A DNA stretch of 64,000 bases from JARFVT01 sp036677425 (GCA_036677425.1 JARFVT010000012.1:1-64000), one strand, 5' to 3'. Numbered from the stretch's first letter, positions 1 through 10,037 are shown. Numbers and translations: made by a program. The notes: generated from the letters alone by a model not told the origin.

Positions 1-389
1 TCAAAGCCATTGAAAGTTGTAAATTGATTTTTTAAATGAAGATGCATGATATAAAGCTATCAGCTGGCGCGCTTATTTCCAAGAATAACGATAATATAAT
101 TAAATTCATGGAGGAGGCTAGCCTATCCTATTTAGGAAAAAAAATAGGTGCTTTTTTATTAATATGGACCAGTAAATTTTGCCCGTAATAATCTTTATTT
201 GATTGGTAAAATCTAAAAGATTTAAGCTTTCTATTGGAGCATTTTTAATTAATTTTTTCTTAGCTGGATAAAGTTAAGGCTATTTTATTGATTTAGCCAT
301 TATTATAAAATGCTGACATTCATAACTGCTATTGCATTAAAAGTTAAGGGCAGTCGCTGGGTTAATCAAAAATTTATTATATATTTAAG
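1..389. other. non-genic left edge
   Basis: AT-rich stretch without a convincing reading frame on either strand. It lies downstream of the minus-strand peptide-transport operon that ends at 390. I see no clear stem followed by a T-run that would mark that operon's terminator, and no RNA gene. Confidence 0.5.
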
Positions 390-2102
390 CTATGAGTTTT
401 TATCCGCAAGGCCAGTATAGCTTGGCATCAAGCTAATAAGATGTTTGCTATATTCATGTTTTGGATTAATAAAAAGTTCTTCTGCTGCTGCTATTTCAAC
501 CATCTTCCCTTTAAGCATTACACCAACCCGGTCGCACATTTGGCGGATAACGGGCAGGTCATGACTGATAAATAACATGGTCAAGCCTAACTCCTGTTGC
601 AAATCTTTGAGCAGATTAAGGACCTGTGCCTGAATTGAAACATCAAGGGCTGATGTTGGTTCGTCACAGATCAAAAATCGAGGCCGGGTTGCCAGCGCAC
701 GTGCAATAGATATTCTTTGACGCTGCCCACCAGAAAACTCATGGGGATATTTCAACGCAGCCCTTGCCCCCAAGCCCACATGATCGAGAAGATCATTAAC
801 GATCCCACGGGTTTGTGCCTCTGAACTTGCAAGTTTATGAAAACGGATAGGTTCAGCAATAATATCACGGACCTTCATACGTGCATTTACTGATGAGAAT
901 GGGTCTTGAAAGATCATCTGCATTTGGCGGCGATGTATATTCAATTCACGGCGTTTTTTTATCTTGGTAAGATCTGTACCAGCAAAGTTAATTGAGCCGC
1001 GAATGGGTTTATAGATTGACGTAACAAGCCTGGCGATTGTCGATTTTCCAGAACCAGATTCGCCAACAATACCGAAACATTCACCATGACGAATGTCAAA
1101 ACTGACATCATCAACGGCACGAATGATGCTATTAACACCGCCAAACATGCCGCCCGATTTAAAAATCATTTCAAGGTTATCGACCTTCAGTAACGGCCCA
1201 TCGCTTTTACCGAAATCACGCGCCTTACCTAACCAATGAGTAGATAAATCCAATTCCTTGCAATCACCAGCCGCTTCAATAGTTTCAACTGTCGGAAAAC
1301 GGTGCAAACGAATATCTGGGCGCGGCACAGCAGATATCAGGCTACGGGAATAGGGGTGATCAGGGTCGCTTAAAATTTTGTCGGTTGGGCCAGTCTCAAC
1401 TACAATACCGCGATACATAACTGCAACACGATCAGCGATCTCAGAAATAACTCCCATATCATGGGTGATTAAAATCATCCCGACGCCTTTTTCACGTACC
1501 AGTTTCTTAAGAAGGTCCAAAATTTGAGCTTGAATAGAAACATCAAGGGCCGTTGTCGGTTCATCCGCGATAATAACTTCTGGTTCAGCAGATAAAGCCA
1601 AAGCAATCACCACACGTTGACGCATACCGCCAGAAAATTGATGTGGATAGTGATCCACCCGTTCATAAGGATCAGGAATTCCAACTTGATCAAGCAATGA
1701 AATTGCCCGTTCACGCGCATCTTTATTAGACATACCAAGATGGGTTTTGATTGTTCCTATCAACTGTTTAGCAATAGTTTCCAATGGGTTAAGCGAGGTC
1801 AAAGGATCTTGAAATATCATTCCAACCCTCTTGCCCCGAATTTTACGCATTTCAGACTGCGATTTGCCGCTAATTTTTTCACCCTTAAGAAAAACCTCCC
1901 CGCCGCCGATACGCCCGGGATGTTCAAGCAGGTCCATAACCGCATTGCCAATGGTCGATTTACCAGCGCCAGATTCTCCAACCACACCTAGGATTTCACC
2001 ACTAGCAACTGATAAAGAGACATTTTTTGCTGCGATAATATTTTCATGGCGCGAAGGAAATTCAACGACAAGATTTTTAATATCTAATAATATTTCACTC
2101 AT
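390..2102 (-). CDS. peptide-type ABC importer, fused double ATPase
   Basis: 570 residues holding two complete ABC ATPase domains, the fused DppD-DppF (GsiA-like) layout. It would power uptake of peptides or acylated amino acids through the two permeases encoded just upstream. Domain 1: Walker A GESGAGKST at about 42-50, signature FSGGMRQR, Walker B IIADEPT. Domain 2: a second GESGSGKST near 345, signature FSGGQRQR and Walker B LICDEPT. Each half ends with the oligopeptide-type C-terminal extension (for example HPYSRSLISAVP). It is the last gene of the operon; 14 bases separate it from the upstream permease gene. Substrate cannot be read from the ATPase. Confidence 0.93.
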   Translation of the reverse strand: MSEILLDIKNLVVEFPSRHENIIAAKNVSLSVASGEILGVVGESGAGKSTIGNAVMDLLEHPGRIGGGEVFLKGEKISGKSQSEMRKIRGKRVGMIFQDPLTSLNPLETIAKQLIGTIKTHLGMSNKDARERAISLLDQVGIPDPYERVDHYPHQFSGGMRQRVVIALALSAEPEVIIADEPTTALDVSIQAQILDLLKKLVREKGVGMILITHDMGVISEIADRVAVMYRGIVVETGPTDKILSDPDHPYSRSLISAVPRPDIRLHRFPTVETIEAAGDCKELDLSTHWLGKARDFGKSDGPLLKVDNLEMIFKSGGMFGGVNSIIRAVDDVSFDIRHGECFGIVGESGSGKSTIARLVTSIYKPIRGSINFAGTDLTKIKKRRELNIHRRQMQMIFQDPFSSVNARMKVRDIIAEPIRFHKLASSEAQTRGIVNDLLDHVGLGARAALKYPHEFSGGQRQRISIARALATRPRFLICDEPTSALDVSIQAQVLNLLKDLQQELGLTMLFISHDLPVIRQMCDRVGVMLKGKMVEIAAAEELFINPKHEYSKHLISLMPSYTGLADKNS

Positions 2103-2116
2103 GATATTTACCCTAA

Positions 2117-3052
2117 CTAACGCAATTTCGGATTCAGAGCATCACGAAGCCAATCGCCCAGAATATTAACGGAAAGAACCAACAGAACCAAAGCACCACC
2201 AGGGAAAATTGTAATCCACCATTCGCCAGAAAACAGATAATCATTGCCAATGCGAATCAATGTCCCAAGAGACGGCGATGTCGGCGGCACGCCAACGCCC
2301 AGAAAGGAAAGTGTCGCTTCGGTAATAACCGCCAAGGCCAATTGGATAGTGGCGATAACAAGCACTGGCCCCATAACATTTGGTAAAATATGACGAACAA
2401 GAATAATCCAGTCGGGCAGCCCAATCACCTGTCCAGCCTGAACATATTCCTTGTTACGTTCAACCATCACAGAACTGCGAACGGTTCTTGCATATTGCAC
2501 CCAGAAGCTAAGCCCTATGGCAATAATCAAAACATAGACTGCCAATTCATCATGCATATCACGGGGCATTATACCACGAGCCACACCATCGATAAGCAAT
2601 GCGATCAAAATTGCGGGAAATGAAAGCTGCACATCGGCGATGCGCATCAAGATTGTGTCAACTATACCACCTGCATATCCAGATATAAGACCAACCGCTA
2701 TCCCTAAAATTGCAGCAAGGCCAACGGAAGCAAAGCCAACGATTAAAGAAATTCGTGAACCATAAATAATGGTCGAGAAAACATCTCTTCCCTGATCATC
2801 CGTTCCTAGTAAATAAGAAGCGCGACCGCCGTCTTCCCATGCGGGCGGCAATAAGCTGTCCATAAGGTCAACAGTGGCAAGATCAAAAGGATTATGCGGA
2901 GCTACAAAATTGGCAAAAATTGCCCCAAACACTATGATAAATGTTACAATCGCCGCGATAATAGCACTGGGTGAGGCTTTGAAATTCCACCAGAGGTCGC
3001 TATCGCGAAACCGGGTTAAGAAAGAATCTTTTTGGTTAGATATATCACTCAT
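2117..3052 (-). CDS. peptide-type ABC permease (DppC-like)
   Basis: 311-residue inner-membrane permease of the DppC/OppC type. A cytoplasmic N-terminus is followed by a first membrane helix at about 32-52, a periplasmic loop with the typical GTDDQGRDVFS segment, and a helix bundle. The EAA loop that docks the ATPase is visible around GQVIGLPDWIILVRHILPN. Length is normal for the family. Its start codon overlaps the stop of the preceding permease gene by one base (3052), so translation of the pair is probably coupled. It forms a heterodimer with that permease. Confidence 0.92.
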   Translation of the reverse strand: MSDISNQKDSFLTRFRDSDLWWNFKASPSAIIAAIVTFIIVFGAIFANFVAPHNPFDLATVDLMDSLLPPAWEDGGRASYLLGTDDQGRDVFSTIIYGSRISLIVGFASVGLAAILGIAVGLISGYAGGIVDTILMRIADVQLSFPAILIALLIDGVARGIMPRDMHDELAVYVLIIAIGLSFWVQYARTVRSSVMVERNKEYVQAGQVIGLPDWIILVRHILPNVMGPVLVIATIQLALAVITEATLSFLGVGVPPTSPSLGTLIRIGNDYLFSGEWWITIFPGGALVLLVLSVNILGDWLRDALNPKLR

Positions 3053-4020
3053 TAGCTTTGCACCCGTAAACGTGGATCAACAACAAAATAAAGAATATCG
3101 ACAATCAAATTGATCACGACAAAAACAAGGGCAATCAGCAATAAATATGCCGCCATCACTGGAATATCGACCTCGGATACGGCCTGAATGAATAATAACC
3201 CCATGCCGGGCCATTGAAAAACACTCTCGGTAATAATCGCAAAGGCAATGATTGAACCAATTTGCAAACCAATAATTGTAATGACTGGCACCAGCGTATT
3301 GCGAAGGGCAATAGAGAAATTGATCAAACGCGGGCTAAGGCCGCGGGCATGGGCAAATTTTATATAATCAGATCGCAGCACTTCTTGCATTTCAGCCCGA
3401 ACCAAGCGCACGATTAGCGTTATTTGAAAGATTGCCAATGTTATCGCAGGTAAAATTACAGACTTCAGACCGCTAGCAGTAAGAAGCCCAGTTGACCACC
3501 AGCCAAGTTGAATAACCTCACCACGGCCAAATGTTGGTAACCACCGAAGCGTAACACCAAAGAAAAGGATAAGAAGAATGCCGATAAGAAAGGTTGGTAA
3601 AGATACCCCCAGTAAAGATAAGGTCATAAAGCCTCGACTGAAAAAAGATTTTGGTTTGAGGGCGGTGTATATACCCATTGGAACACCAAGTGCCAAGGCA
3701 AGAAATGCAGAGATAAGGGACAATTCTAATGTCGCAGGAAAACGTTCGGCTATCAATTTGCTAACAGGTTGACGCAGACGATAAGACATCCCAAAATTTC
3801 CCTGAACAGCATTTAAAATAAAACGCCCATATTGAACCATAAACGGGTCATTTAAACCAAGCGATTCTGTCAATGCCTCACGTTCAGCCATCGTTGTGTC
3901 CTGACCAACCATATTATTAATCGGGTCGCCTACAAAACGGAATAATGCAAAGGCAATCATGCCAACAACCAGCATTACAATAATCGACTGTAACAGCCGC
4001 ATCAAAATAAATTTGAGCAT
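3052..4020 (-). CDS. peptide-type ABC permease (DppB-like)
   Basis: 322-residue permease of the DppB/OppB type: N-terminal helix at about 9-30, the family's periplasmic segment with GLNDPFMVQYGRF, and about five further membrane helices. The EAA loop lies near HARGLSPRLINFSIALRN. It is the partner of the DppC-like permease. It starts 62 bases after the binding-protein gene; that gap holds a stem-loop which could lower its expression relative to the binding protein. Confidence 0.92.
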   Translation of the reverse strand: MLKFILMRLLQSIIVMLVVGMIAFALFRFVGDPINNMVGQDTTMAEREALTESLGLNDPFMVQYGRFILNAVQGNFGMSYRLRQPVSKLIAERFPATLELSLISAFLALALGVPMGIYTALKPKSFFSRGFMTLSLLGVSLPTFLIGILLILFFGVTLRWLPTFGRGEVIQLGWWSTGLLTASGLKSVILPAITLAIFQITLIVRLVRAEMQEVLRSDYIKFAHARGLSPRLINFSIALRNTLVPVITIIGLQIGSIIAFAIITESVFQWPGMGLLFIQAVSEVDIPVMAAYLLLIALVFVVINLIVDILYFVVDPRLRVQS

Positions 4021-4037
4021 ATTGATCCCTAAAATTT

Positions 4038-4063
4038 GGCGGCCTCAAAGGAATGAAGCCACC
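4038..4063 (-). promoter_or_regulatory. intercistronic stem-loop
   Basis: On the minus strand GGTGGCTTC pairs with GAGGCCGCC (nine pairs, two of them G-T) around an eight-base loop, between the binding-protein gene and the first permease gene. No T-run follows, so it is more likely an mRNA-protecting or attenuating hairpin than a full terminator. Such hairpins commonly let the binding protein be made in excess over the membrane parts. Confidence 0.5.
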
Positions 4064-4082
4064 ATTAACAGTCGTGGTAAAA

Positions 4083-5678
4083 TTATTTATCGACTATAAC
4101 ATAACGCAGATCAAGAACATTATCTGCGCGTTGCGACAAGCTGATACCATCCCGAACGCCCCATGATAAGGGTTGTTGATGTAATGGAATATAACCAACA
4201 TCATCCTTCAGGATTGAGAAGGCTTCAGCAACCATATTTTGTCGTTTTACTTGGTCTGTTTCTTTTTCAACATCGCCCGTAATTTCATCAATACGCGCAT
4301 TAGAATAATGCCCGTAATTGAATTGACCCGTATTTTTTTCTGTATCAAAAGATGACATTAAATTGAATAAAACATTATGAACATCCATTGAACTTGGTGT
4401 CCAGCCAAGAAGATAAAAAGACGTATCATTGCCATTTTGGGGGCTGACTTTAGCAAAATATTTAGATTTTGGTTGAGCATTCAAATCCACGTTAATACCA
4501 ACACGAGCCAAAAGGCCAACAACCGCCTGACAGATTTTTTCATCATTGACATATCGATTATTCGGGCAATCCATACCAATTTCAAAACCTTCTGGATAGC
4601 CAGCCTCAGCCAGTAATGCCTTGGATTTATCCAAATCATAGGCATAAGGAATATTGAAAGAAGCATCAAAGCCATTGATTTGTGGGGCAACAAGAAGGCC
4701 AGCAGGAACAGCAGCTCCGCGCATGATTTTTTCATCAATAGCATTCAAATTAATTGCATGTGCCATCGCTTTACGTACGCGTTTATCCTTAAGAGGGTTT
4801 GTACCTTTGATATTAGAATAAAGCAGCTCGTCACGCCATTGATCCATACCAAGGAAAATAGTACGCGCTTCGGGTCCTGTTAATGCCTTAACACCTTCTG
4901 CACTATTAAGGCGCTTCCAATCTTGTACAGGAACCGGATAAACCATATCAAGTTCGCCTGAAATCAACGCAGCAACACGGGTTGCACCTTGTGATATCGG
5001 CATGAAATATACTTCTGTTACATTGGTTGGAATATCTTTCCAATAGCCATCAAAACGAATAAATTTAGAACGTACATCGGGTTGGCGTTCAGTAAGAATG
5101 AATGGGCCTGTACCATTGGCATTTTGTGCCGCATAAGTCGCTGTCGCATCAGCAGATTTTGGGCTGGTCGCTTCTATTGTATTATGTTTTTTTGACCATT
5201 CTTTATCCATCATATAATAGAAAACAAGCTCCCGAGGAAGAATTGGATTTGGTGCAGGCGTTTCCAACTGAACTGTATGGTCATCAATTTTTGTGATACC
5301 TGAAATTCTAGCACCATAACCTTTCATGTCAGAACCAGATGTAAGCGTTCGCTTCCAACTAAAAATTACATCATCGGCATTAAAATCGCCGCCATCATGG
5401 AATTTTACACCTTGACGCAGTTTGAATATCCATGTGGTTGGCCCTGTATTTTCCCAGCTAACTGCAAGACCTGGCTGTAATTGTAAATCATCATCATAAG
5501 CAGTCAGGCCTTCGTAAACATTGCCCAAAAAACCCAAAGTGAAGGTTTCATTTAAACCATGCGGATCAAGAGACTGCACATCGCCTTGAAAAGACCATTT
5601 GAATGTTTCGGCATTTGCCACTCCAAGGCCGAGAGCAAGCATACATACACTTGCCGCAAGAAATTTTTTAACTTTCAT
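4083..5678 (-). CDS. peptide-type ABC substrate-binding protein (SBP family 5)
   Basis: 531 residues, the usual size for the DppA/OppA family. A Sec signal peptide (positive MKVKK, hydrophobic core, cut after ANA at about 23) exports it to the periplasm. Family landmarks are visible: SLDPHGLNETFT near the mature N-terminus, LRQGVKFHDGGDFNADDV, and VRKAMAHAINLNAI. It delivers ligand to the DppB/DppC-like permeases. Ligand is unknown; the two M20 hydrolases upstream point to peptides or N-acyl amino acids. Confidence 0.93.
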   Translation of the reverse strand: MKVKKFLAASVCMLALGLGVANAETFKWSFQGDVQSLDPHGLNETFTLGFLGNVYEGLTAYDDDLQLQPGLAVSWENTGPTTWIFKLRQGVKFHDGGDFNADDVIFSWKRTLTSGSDMKGYGARISGITKIDDHTVQLETPAPNPILPRELVFYYMMDKEWSKKHNTIEATSPKSADATATYAAQNANGTGPFILTERQPDVRSKFIRFDGYWKDIPTNVTEVYFMPISQGATRVAALISGELDMVYPVPVQDWKRLNSAEGVKALTGPEARTIFLGMDQWRDELLYSNIKGTNPLKDKRVRKAMAHAINLNAIDEKIMRGAAVPAGLLVAPQINGFDASFNIPYAYDLDKSKALLAEAGYPEGFEIGMDCPNNRYVNDEKICQAVVGLLARVGINVDLNAQPKSKYFAKVSPQNGNDTSFYLLGWTPSSMDVHNVLFNLMSSFDTEKNTGQFNYGHYSNARIDEITGDVEKETDQVKRQNMVAEAFSILKDDVGYIPLHQQPLSWGVRDGISLSQRADNVLDLRYVIVDK

Positions 5679-5743
5679 TTTACTACTCCCTAGTGTTTGC
5701 CACCGTTAATCGATGACTAATTAATTATTTTAGTTTTTAATAT

Positions 5744-6928
5744 TTATTTTCTCAAAGGCATCGCAGTTTCAACCAGCTTTACCCAATAAGAACAGCCGAC
5801 AGGAATTACATCGTCGTTAAAATCATATTTTGGATGATGAATTGGTGCTTTATCACCATTTCCCAAGAAGATGAAAGACCCCGGACGTTCATTTAACATA
5901 TAAGAAAAATCTTCACCGCCCATAGTTGGGTTTATGTCTTTATCTACATTTTTTTCTCCCGCAATTCCATTAGCAATATTTACAGAAAAAGCCGTTTCTT
6001 TCACATGATTTACGACAACAGGATAGCCACGCATATAATTTAATATTGCCGTCGCACCATGGGCTTTTGCCGTATATTCAACAATTTCCTTGATACGCTT
6101 TTCGGTTAGATCGCGAATATCTTCATCCAATGTGCGGACGGTTCCGCTTAATGCCGCGGTATCAGGGATTATATTAAATGCAGTCCCCGCAATGCAAGTT
6201 GTTACCGATACAACCACAGGCTTAACTGGATCAGCATTACGCGAAGAAATTACTTGCAATGCCAAAATGATATGACTTGCAACGACTATTGGATCTACTG
6301 TCTCATGAGGTTTAGCAGCATGACCACCAGAGCCTTGAATATCAATGGTAAAAGTATCAGTCGCAGCCATCAGCGCACCGGGGCGTGTGCCAAAAAATCC
6401 TGCTGGCATGCCAGGCCAATTGTGCAAGCCATAAACTTCTTGGATATTAAATCGGTCCATCATGCCATCTTCAACCATTTCACGACCGCCACCGCCGCCT
6501 TCTTCTGCTGGTTGAAAAATAACAGCAACAGAACCATCAAAATTTCTTGTTTCTGATAAATATTTTGCTGCACCCAACAACATTGCAGCATGACCATCAT
6601 GACCACAAGCATGCATCACACAATCATTTTTAGAAGCATAATCTAATCCTGTTTCTTCTTGAATTGGAAGCGCATCCATATCTGCCCGTAACCCAATAAC
6701 ACGGCCTGAACCTGTATTATTACCTTTGATTATACCAACAACGCCCGTCCGACCGATGCCTGTTACCACCTGATTCAAACCAAATTCTTTCAATTTTTCT
6801 GTGATAAATCCAGCGGTCTCTTCAACATCGAATAAAAGCTCAGGATTGGCATGAATCTTCTGCCTCCATCCTGCAATTTCATCGTGAAGTTCAGCAAAAC
6901 GATTAATTATCGGCATTAATCTCTCCAA
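5744..6928 (-). CDS. M20 amidohydrolase (hippurate hydrolase-like)
   Basis: 394-residue cytosolic metallo-amidohydrolase of the M20 (HipO/IAA-amino acid hydrolase) group. Metal and catalytic motifs are in order: GLRADMDALPIQE, HACGHDGHAAM (Cys and His ligands), PAEEGGGGG (catalytic and ligand Glu), and GGEDFSYML near the end. The dimerisation insert lies between. It would remove an acyl group from an N-acylated amino acid or split a dipeptide. It lies 21 bases after the ArgE-like gene and before the binding protein, so the operon couples uptake to hydrolysis. The exact substrate is not readable. An in-frame ATG five codons in (MPIINRF) is an alternative start. Confidence 0.9.
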   Translation of the reverse strand: MERLMPIINRFAELHDEIAGWRQKIHANPELLFDVEETAGFITEKLKEFGLNQVVTGIGRTGVVGIIKGNNTGSGRVIGLRADMDALPIQEETGLDYASKNDCVMHACGHDGHAAMLLGAAKYLSETRNFDGSVAVIFQPAEEGGGGGREMVEDGMMDRFNIQEVYGLHNWPGMPAGFFGTRPGALMAATDTFTIDIQGSGGHAAKPHETVDPIVVASHIILALQVISSRNADPVKPVVVSVTTCIAGTAFNIIPDTAALSGTVRTLDEDIRDLTEKRIKEIVEYTAKAHGATAILNYMRGYPVVVNHVKETAFSVNIANGIAGEKNVDKDINPTMGGEDFSYMLNERPGSFIFLGNGDKAPIHHPKYDFNDDVIPVGCSYWVKLVETAMPLRK

Positions 6929-6949
6929 ATTTAATTTTTAATAATAGCC

Positions 6950-8113
6950 TTAGCTAGCAAGATGAGCGATCAATTTACGTTGAAAATCCTCGCCTGCTTT
7001 AAGCTGTTTAATCGATATAAATTCATTTGCGGCATGGGCTTGGGCGATATCTCCCGGACCACAGATTATGGCAGAAAACCCACCTGCCTGAAACTGCCCA
7101 GCCTCCGTACCGTAGGAGACAACATGTTCGGCATTATCGCCAGTTATTTGTCTTGCCAAACGCTCCGCAACGCCGTCTGTTTCCCTATGACATCCTGGCA
7201 CATCGGCAATCACATCAATGGTTATGCCAGTTGATGGATCAATCGCTTTCATTTCATATTCTAACTCTGCTACATAAGCACGATATTCTTCAAGATATTT
7301 CAGCCGGTTTTCGGTTGGAAGAATACGGAAATCAGAAGAAAACGAGCAATCTTTGGCGGTAATATTATGCGCTGTGCCACCGTCAATCACCCCGCAATGA
7401 AGGGTGCTATAGGCGGGATCAAACATGTTAGCTTCAGAAGATTTGGCATTATTTAATTTGCTTTCGCCCATCTTTTGATCATGCCAAACAATCAATTTGG
7501 CTGCGATATGAACGGCAGATACGCCTGTATGTAGCAGGCTGGAATGTACCTCCAATCCACGCACATGGGTTTTTAGCCCAAGAACGCTTTTATGTGCGCT
7601 GACAACTTGCATCATTGTCGGCTCGCCAATAATGGCTGCCGAAGCCTTGAGCTTAGATGCCATTGCCTTAACCATTGAAGGCGCCCCAATACAGCCAATT
7701 TCTTCGTCATATGATAAAGCAAGATGGATAGGTCGTTTCATCTTTGCGTTAATCATTTCAGGCACTAATGACAATGCAATGGCTGAGAAAGCTTTCATAT
7801 CAGCAGTGCCGCGCCCATAAAGTCGCCCATTTTTTTCAATCATCTTAAATGGGTCGCTATCCCATGGCTGACCATCTACTGGCACAACATCTGTATGGCC
7901 CGATAAAATCACACCACCACCGACATCGGGGCCAATTGTTGCCCATAAATTTGATTTACTGCCATCTTCATTCGTTACATGTTGAGAGGATATTTTATAT
8001 GACGATAAATATTCTTCAACAAAACATATTAACGGAAGATTGCTATGCCTAGAAACTGTGTCAAAAGCAACAAGCTTTGCTAGCATTTCTTGCGCTGAAA
8101 ATTTGTTTAACAT
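6950..8113 (-). CDS. argE: acetylornithine deacetylase-like M20 peptidase
   Basis: 387-residue zinc hydrolase of the M20 family closest in pattern to ArgE. Visible landmarks: SGHTDVVPVDGQPW (His and Asp ligands), YGRGTADMK, SYDEEIGCIGA (catalytic Glu pair), GGTAHNITA, and YGTEAGQFQ followed by a C-terminal His in IAQAHAANEF. In arginine synthesis this enzyme deacetylates N-acetylornithine. As the first gene of a peptide-import operon it may instead act on an imported N-acyl amino acid. It is transcribed away from the LysR gene across a 149-base shared promoter region. The symbol reflects the family, not a proven substrate. Confidence 0.85.
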   Translation of the reverse strand: MLNKFSAQEMLAKLVAFDTVSRHSNLPLICFVEEYLSSYKISSQHVTNEDGSKSNLWATIGPDVGGGVILSGHTDVVPVDGQPWDSDPFKMIEKNGRLYGRGTADMKAFSAIALSLVPEMINAKMKRPIHLALSYDEEIGCIGAPSMVKAMASKLKASAAIIGEPTMMQVVSAHKSVLGLKTHVRGLEVHSSLLHTGVSAVHIAAKLIVWHDQKMGESKLNNAKSSEANMFDPAYSTLHCGVIDGGTAHNITAKDCSFSSDFRILPTENRLKYLEEYRAYVAELEYEMKAIDPSTGITIDVIADVPGCHRETDGVAERLARQITGDNAEHVVSYGTEAGQFQAGGFSAIICGPGDIAQAHAANEFISIKQLKAGEDFQRKLIAHLAS

Positions 8114-8262
8114 AGAGACTATCCTGAATAAATATTATTATATTGTAATTTAATGAAATAACAATTTCTGTTAACTTTCCTTCCAAAAACCATAAAACTT
8201 AGTTTCAATCAATATATAATAATGTATATAGTTATACATAAATGGTATAATGGAGGAAGCTA
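8114..8262. promoter_or_regulatory. divergent promoter region with LysR-type dyad
   Basis: A 149-base region between the ArgE-like gene (minus) and the LysR gene (plus). At 8222-8239 ATGTATA and TATACAT form a perfect inverted repeat around TAGT. The dyad ends 23 bases before the LysR start, where it could autorepress the regulator and control the divergent operon. A strong ribosome site (GGAGG at 8252-8256) precedes the LysR ATG at 8263. Operator function is inferred from position. Confidence 0.6.
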
Positions 8263-9153
8263 ATGCGGATGCGTCAACTAGAAGCTTTTCGGGCAACAAT
8301 TCTACATGGGACGATTTCTTCTGCCGCTAAAAACCTAAAAACAACACAACCGACGATAAGCCGTCAACTGGCAGATCTAGAGTATTCTTTGAAATTAAAG
8401 CTTCTAATTCGAAGAAAAGGTCAAGTCGTGCCAACGCCTGATGGCATGGCTTTTTACCGTCGGTTAGATGATGTTTTTGATGCTTTTGCCAAGCTTAGAA
8501 ATACCGCCCAAGATATATCACTCGACAGGGGGAAAACATTAAAAATCCTCTCCCTGCCAGCGCTTTCGATTAATATTATCCCGGAAATAATAAAAGAATT
8601 CTCTTTCAGGCATTCTGACGTGTCGATAACTATGAACACCACCGATATTAAAAATTATTTTAATATGATAATGGATGACGATCTGGATATTGCCTTTGGC
8701 AATTATATGGGCGAGCAACCAGGTGCAGAACAAATTATTCTAGCAAAGGTTAATTATATCTGCGCCCTGCCCTCTAACCACCCTTTGTGCGCCCAAGAAA
8801 TTATAAATGAAGAGGATCTGATTGGTGAAAATTTAATTTCGTTGGATGGTAATAATATATTTATTTTTCATCAGCATGAGGAACTATACGAAAGAATAAA
8901 GCCAATAAAGCAATTTACTACACAACATTCAGTGAATGCTTATCCTTTGGTTCACCAAGGCCTATGCAGTGGCATTCTTGAGCCATTTTCCGCCCCAATT
9001 TGGGCCGCAGCGGGGGTAGAGATACGCCCGTTCAAACCCGAAATATCTTACAAATACTCGGCTTATATAAAACAAGATCGGAAGTTAAACCCACTAATTA
9101 TAGAATTATTGGAAATTGCCGCTAAAAAATTCAAAGAGTATGAAACTAAATAA
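8263..9153 (+). CDS. LysR-family transcriptional regulator
   Basis: 296 residues. The N-terminal winged helix-turn-helix covers about 1-60 (RQLEAFRATILHGTISSAAK, then TTQPTISRQLADLE); the rest is the two-lobed effector domain. The start is set by GGAGG seven bases upstream. It is divergent from the peptide/hydrolase operon and is the likely regulator of it, with the metabolite signal unknown. The protein is full length with no odd features. Confidence 0.93.
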   Translation: MRMRQLEAFRATILHGTISSAAKNLKTTQPTISRQLADLEYSLKLKLLIRRKGQVVPTPDGMAFYRRLDDVFDAFAKLRNTAQDISLDRGKTLKILSLPALSINIIPEIIKEFSFRHSDVSITMNTTDIKNYFNMIMDDDLDIAFGNYMGEQPGAEQIILAKVNYICALPSNHPLCAQEIINEEDLIGENLISLDGNNIFIFHQHEELYERIKPIKQFTTQHSVNAYPLVHQGLCSGILEPFSAPIWAAAGVEIRPFKPEISYKYSAYIKQDRKLNPLIIELLEIAAKKFKEYETK

Positions 9154-9323
9154 CCTGTCGCACTGCCTTTAAATTAGCCCATTATTAAATAGCTCCTTGT
9201 TCAATAGTAAAAAATAGAGGATTATTTGGACGAAGGGGGATTTGAGCCTAATTAGTCTTTTTGTTTACAGATAGTTTAATATATATTATAAGGTATCTCA
9301 TTCTACTTTAAGGGGTGAATAGG

Positions 9324-10007
9324 TTGCCTAAGCATATAACTACTGCATTATCTGCATTCTTATTGGTATATTCCATATTTTATTTTGACACTCAAGATGT
9401 TTTTGCACAGGATCAAAACCAAGCTCCTTCATATGATTGCACCGATATTAATGTTGCCTATGAAGATGATCCAAGCCTGATTTTAGAAGAAAGAATTGCC
9501 TTAATGAATCAGACATTTTTTGAATCTTTAAATCAATATGATGCTTGCCAATCTGCATCTTCGGCTGCATCTTCGGCTATGTCTGGCGGTGGTTCTAATG
9601 CTGGTGCTGGAACTACTGGTGGTTCTAATGCTGGTGCTGGAACTACTGGTGGTTCTAATTTTGGTGAAGACGTAAGCTCTGGAAAAGAAAGTAGCGGCGA
9701 ACAATCCATCGCTAGTTCTGCAATGTCTGGCACAGAAGAACCAAAACCAATCCCTCCTGCACAAGATATCTCGGAAGATGGTGATGATGTAAGCCCATCT
9801 GATTTAAATGAGGAAACTGGTGAAGCTGTTACAAGCTCGCATCGAACTAAAGATACAGGGGCGATACCTTCTGACATTCCATCAGCTGATAATGACGATG
9901 CCTTAGCTAGTCAAATTAGATATGCTGCGACACAGGAAAACAACCCTGTAAAGAAGGCTCAACTTTGGAATGAATATAGAAAATTCAAAGGGTTGCCAGA
10001 AAAATAA
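9324..10007 (+). CDS. exported low-complexity protein, first gene of the vWA/MotA-like operon
   Basis: About 227 residues, not recognised as any family. I place the start at TTG 9324 because AAGGGG lies eight bases upstream; a GTG at 9315 is the alternative. A Sec signal peptide ends near VFA. The mature part has a short segment with two Cys, then a Ser/Gly-rich tract with a 10-residue repeat (GGSNAGAGTT), an acidic Ser-rich linker, and a conserved-looking basic tail (NPVKKAQLWNEYRKF). It is likely a periplasmic or secreted linker protein. Thirty bases separate it from the lipoprotein gene, so it belongs to the same transcript. Confidence 0.75.
   Translation: MPKHITTALSAFLLVYSIFYFDTQDVFAQDQNQAPSYDCTDINVAYEDDPSLILEERIALMNQTFFESLNQYDACQSASSAASSAMSGGGSNAGAGTTGGSNAGAGTTGGSNFGEDVSSGKESSGEQSIASSAMSGTEEPKPIPPAQDISEDGDDVSPSDLNEETGEAVTSSHRTKDTGAIPSDIPSADNDDALASQIRYAATQENNPVKKAQLWNEYRKFKGLPEK
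9588..9659 (+). repeat. 30-bp coding tandem repeat
   Basis: A 30-base unit (starting GGTGGTTCTAATGCTGG) occurs twice without change at 9588-9617 and 9618-9647, then partly at 9648-9659. It encodes the Gly/Ser/Thr-rich linker of the exported protein. Exact copies suggest recent slippage, so copy number may vary between strains. Confidence 0.9.
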
Positions 10008-10037
10008 ATAAATAAACTTTAATTCATCGAGGTATAT

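Noticed and set aside
9528..9877. antisense frames over the exported repeat protein gene
   Set aside because: They arise from the Ser/Gly repeat codons read backward; no start signals and no protein-like content.
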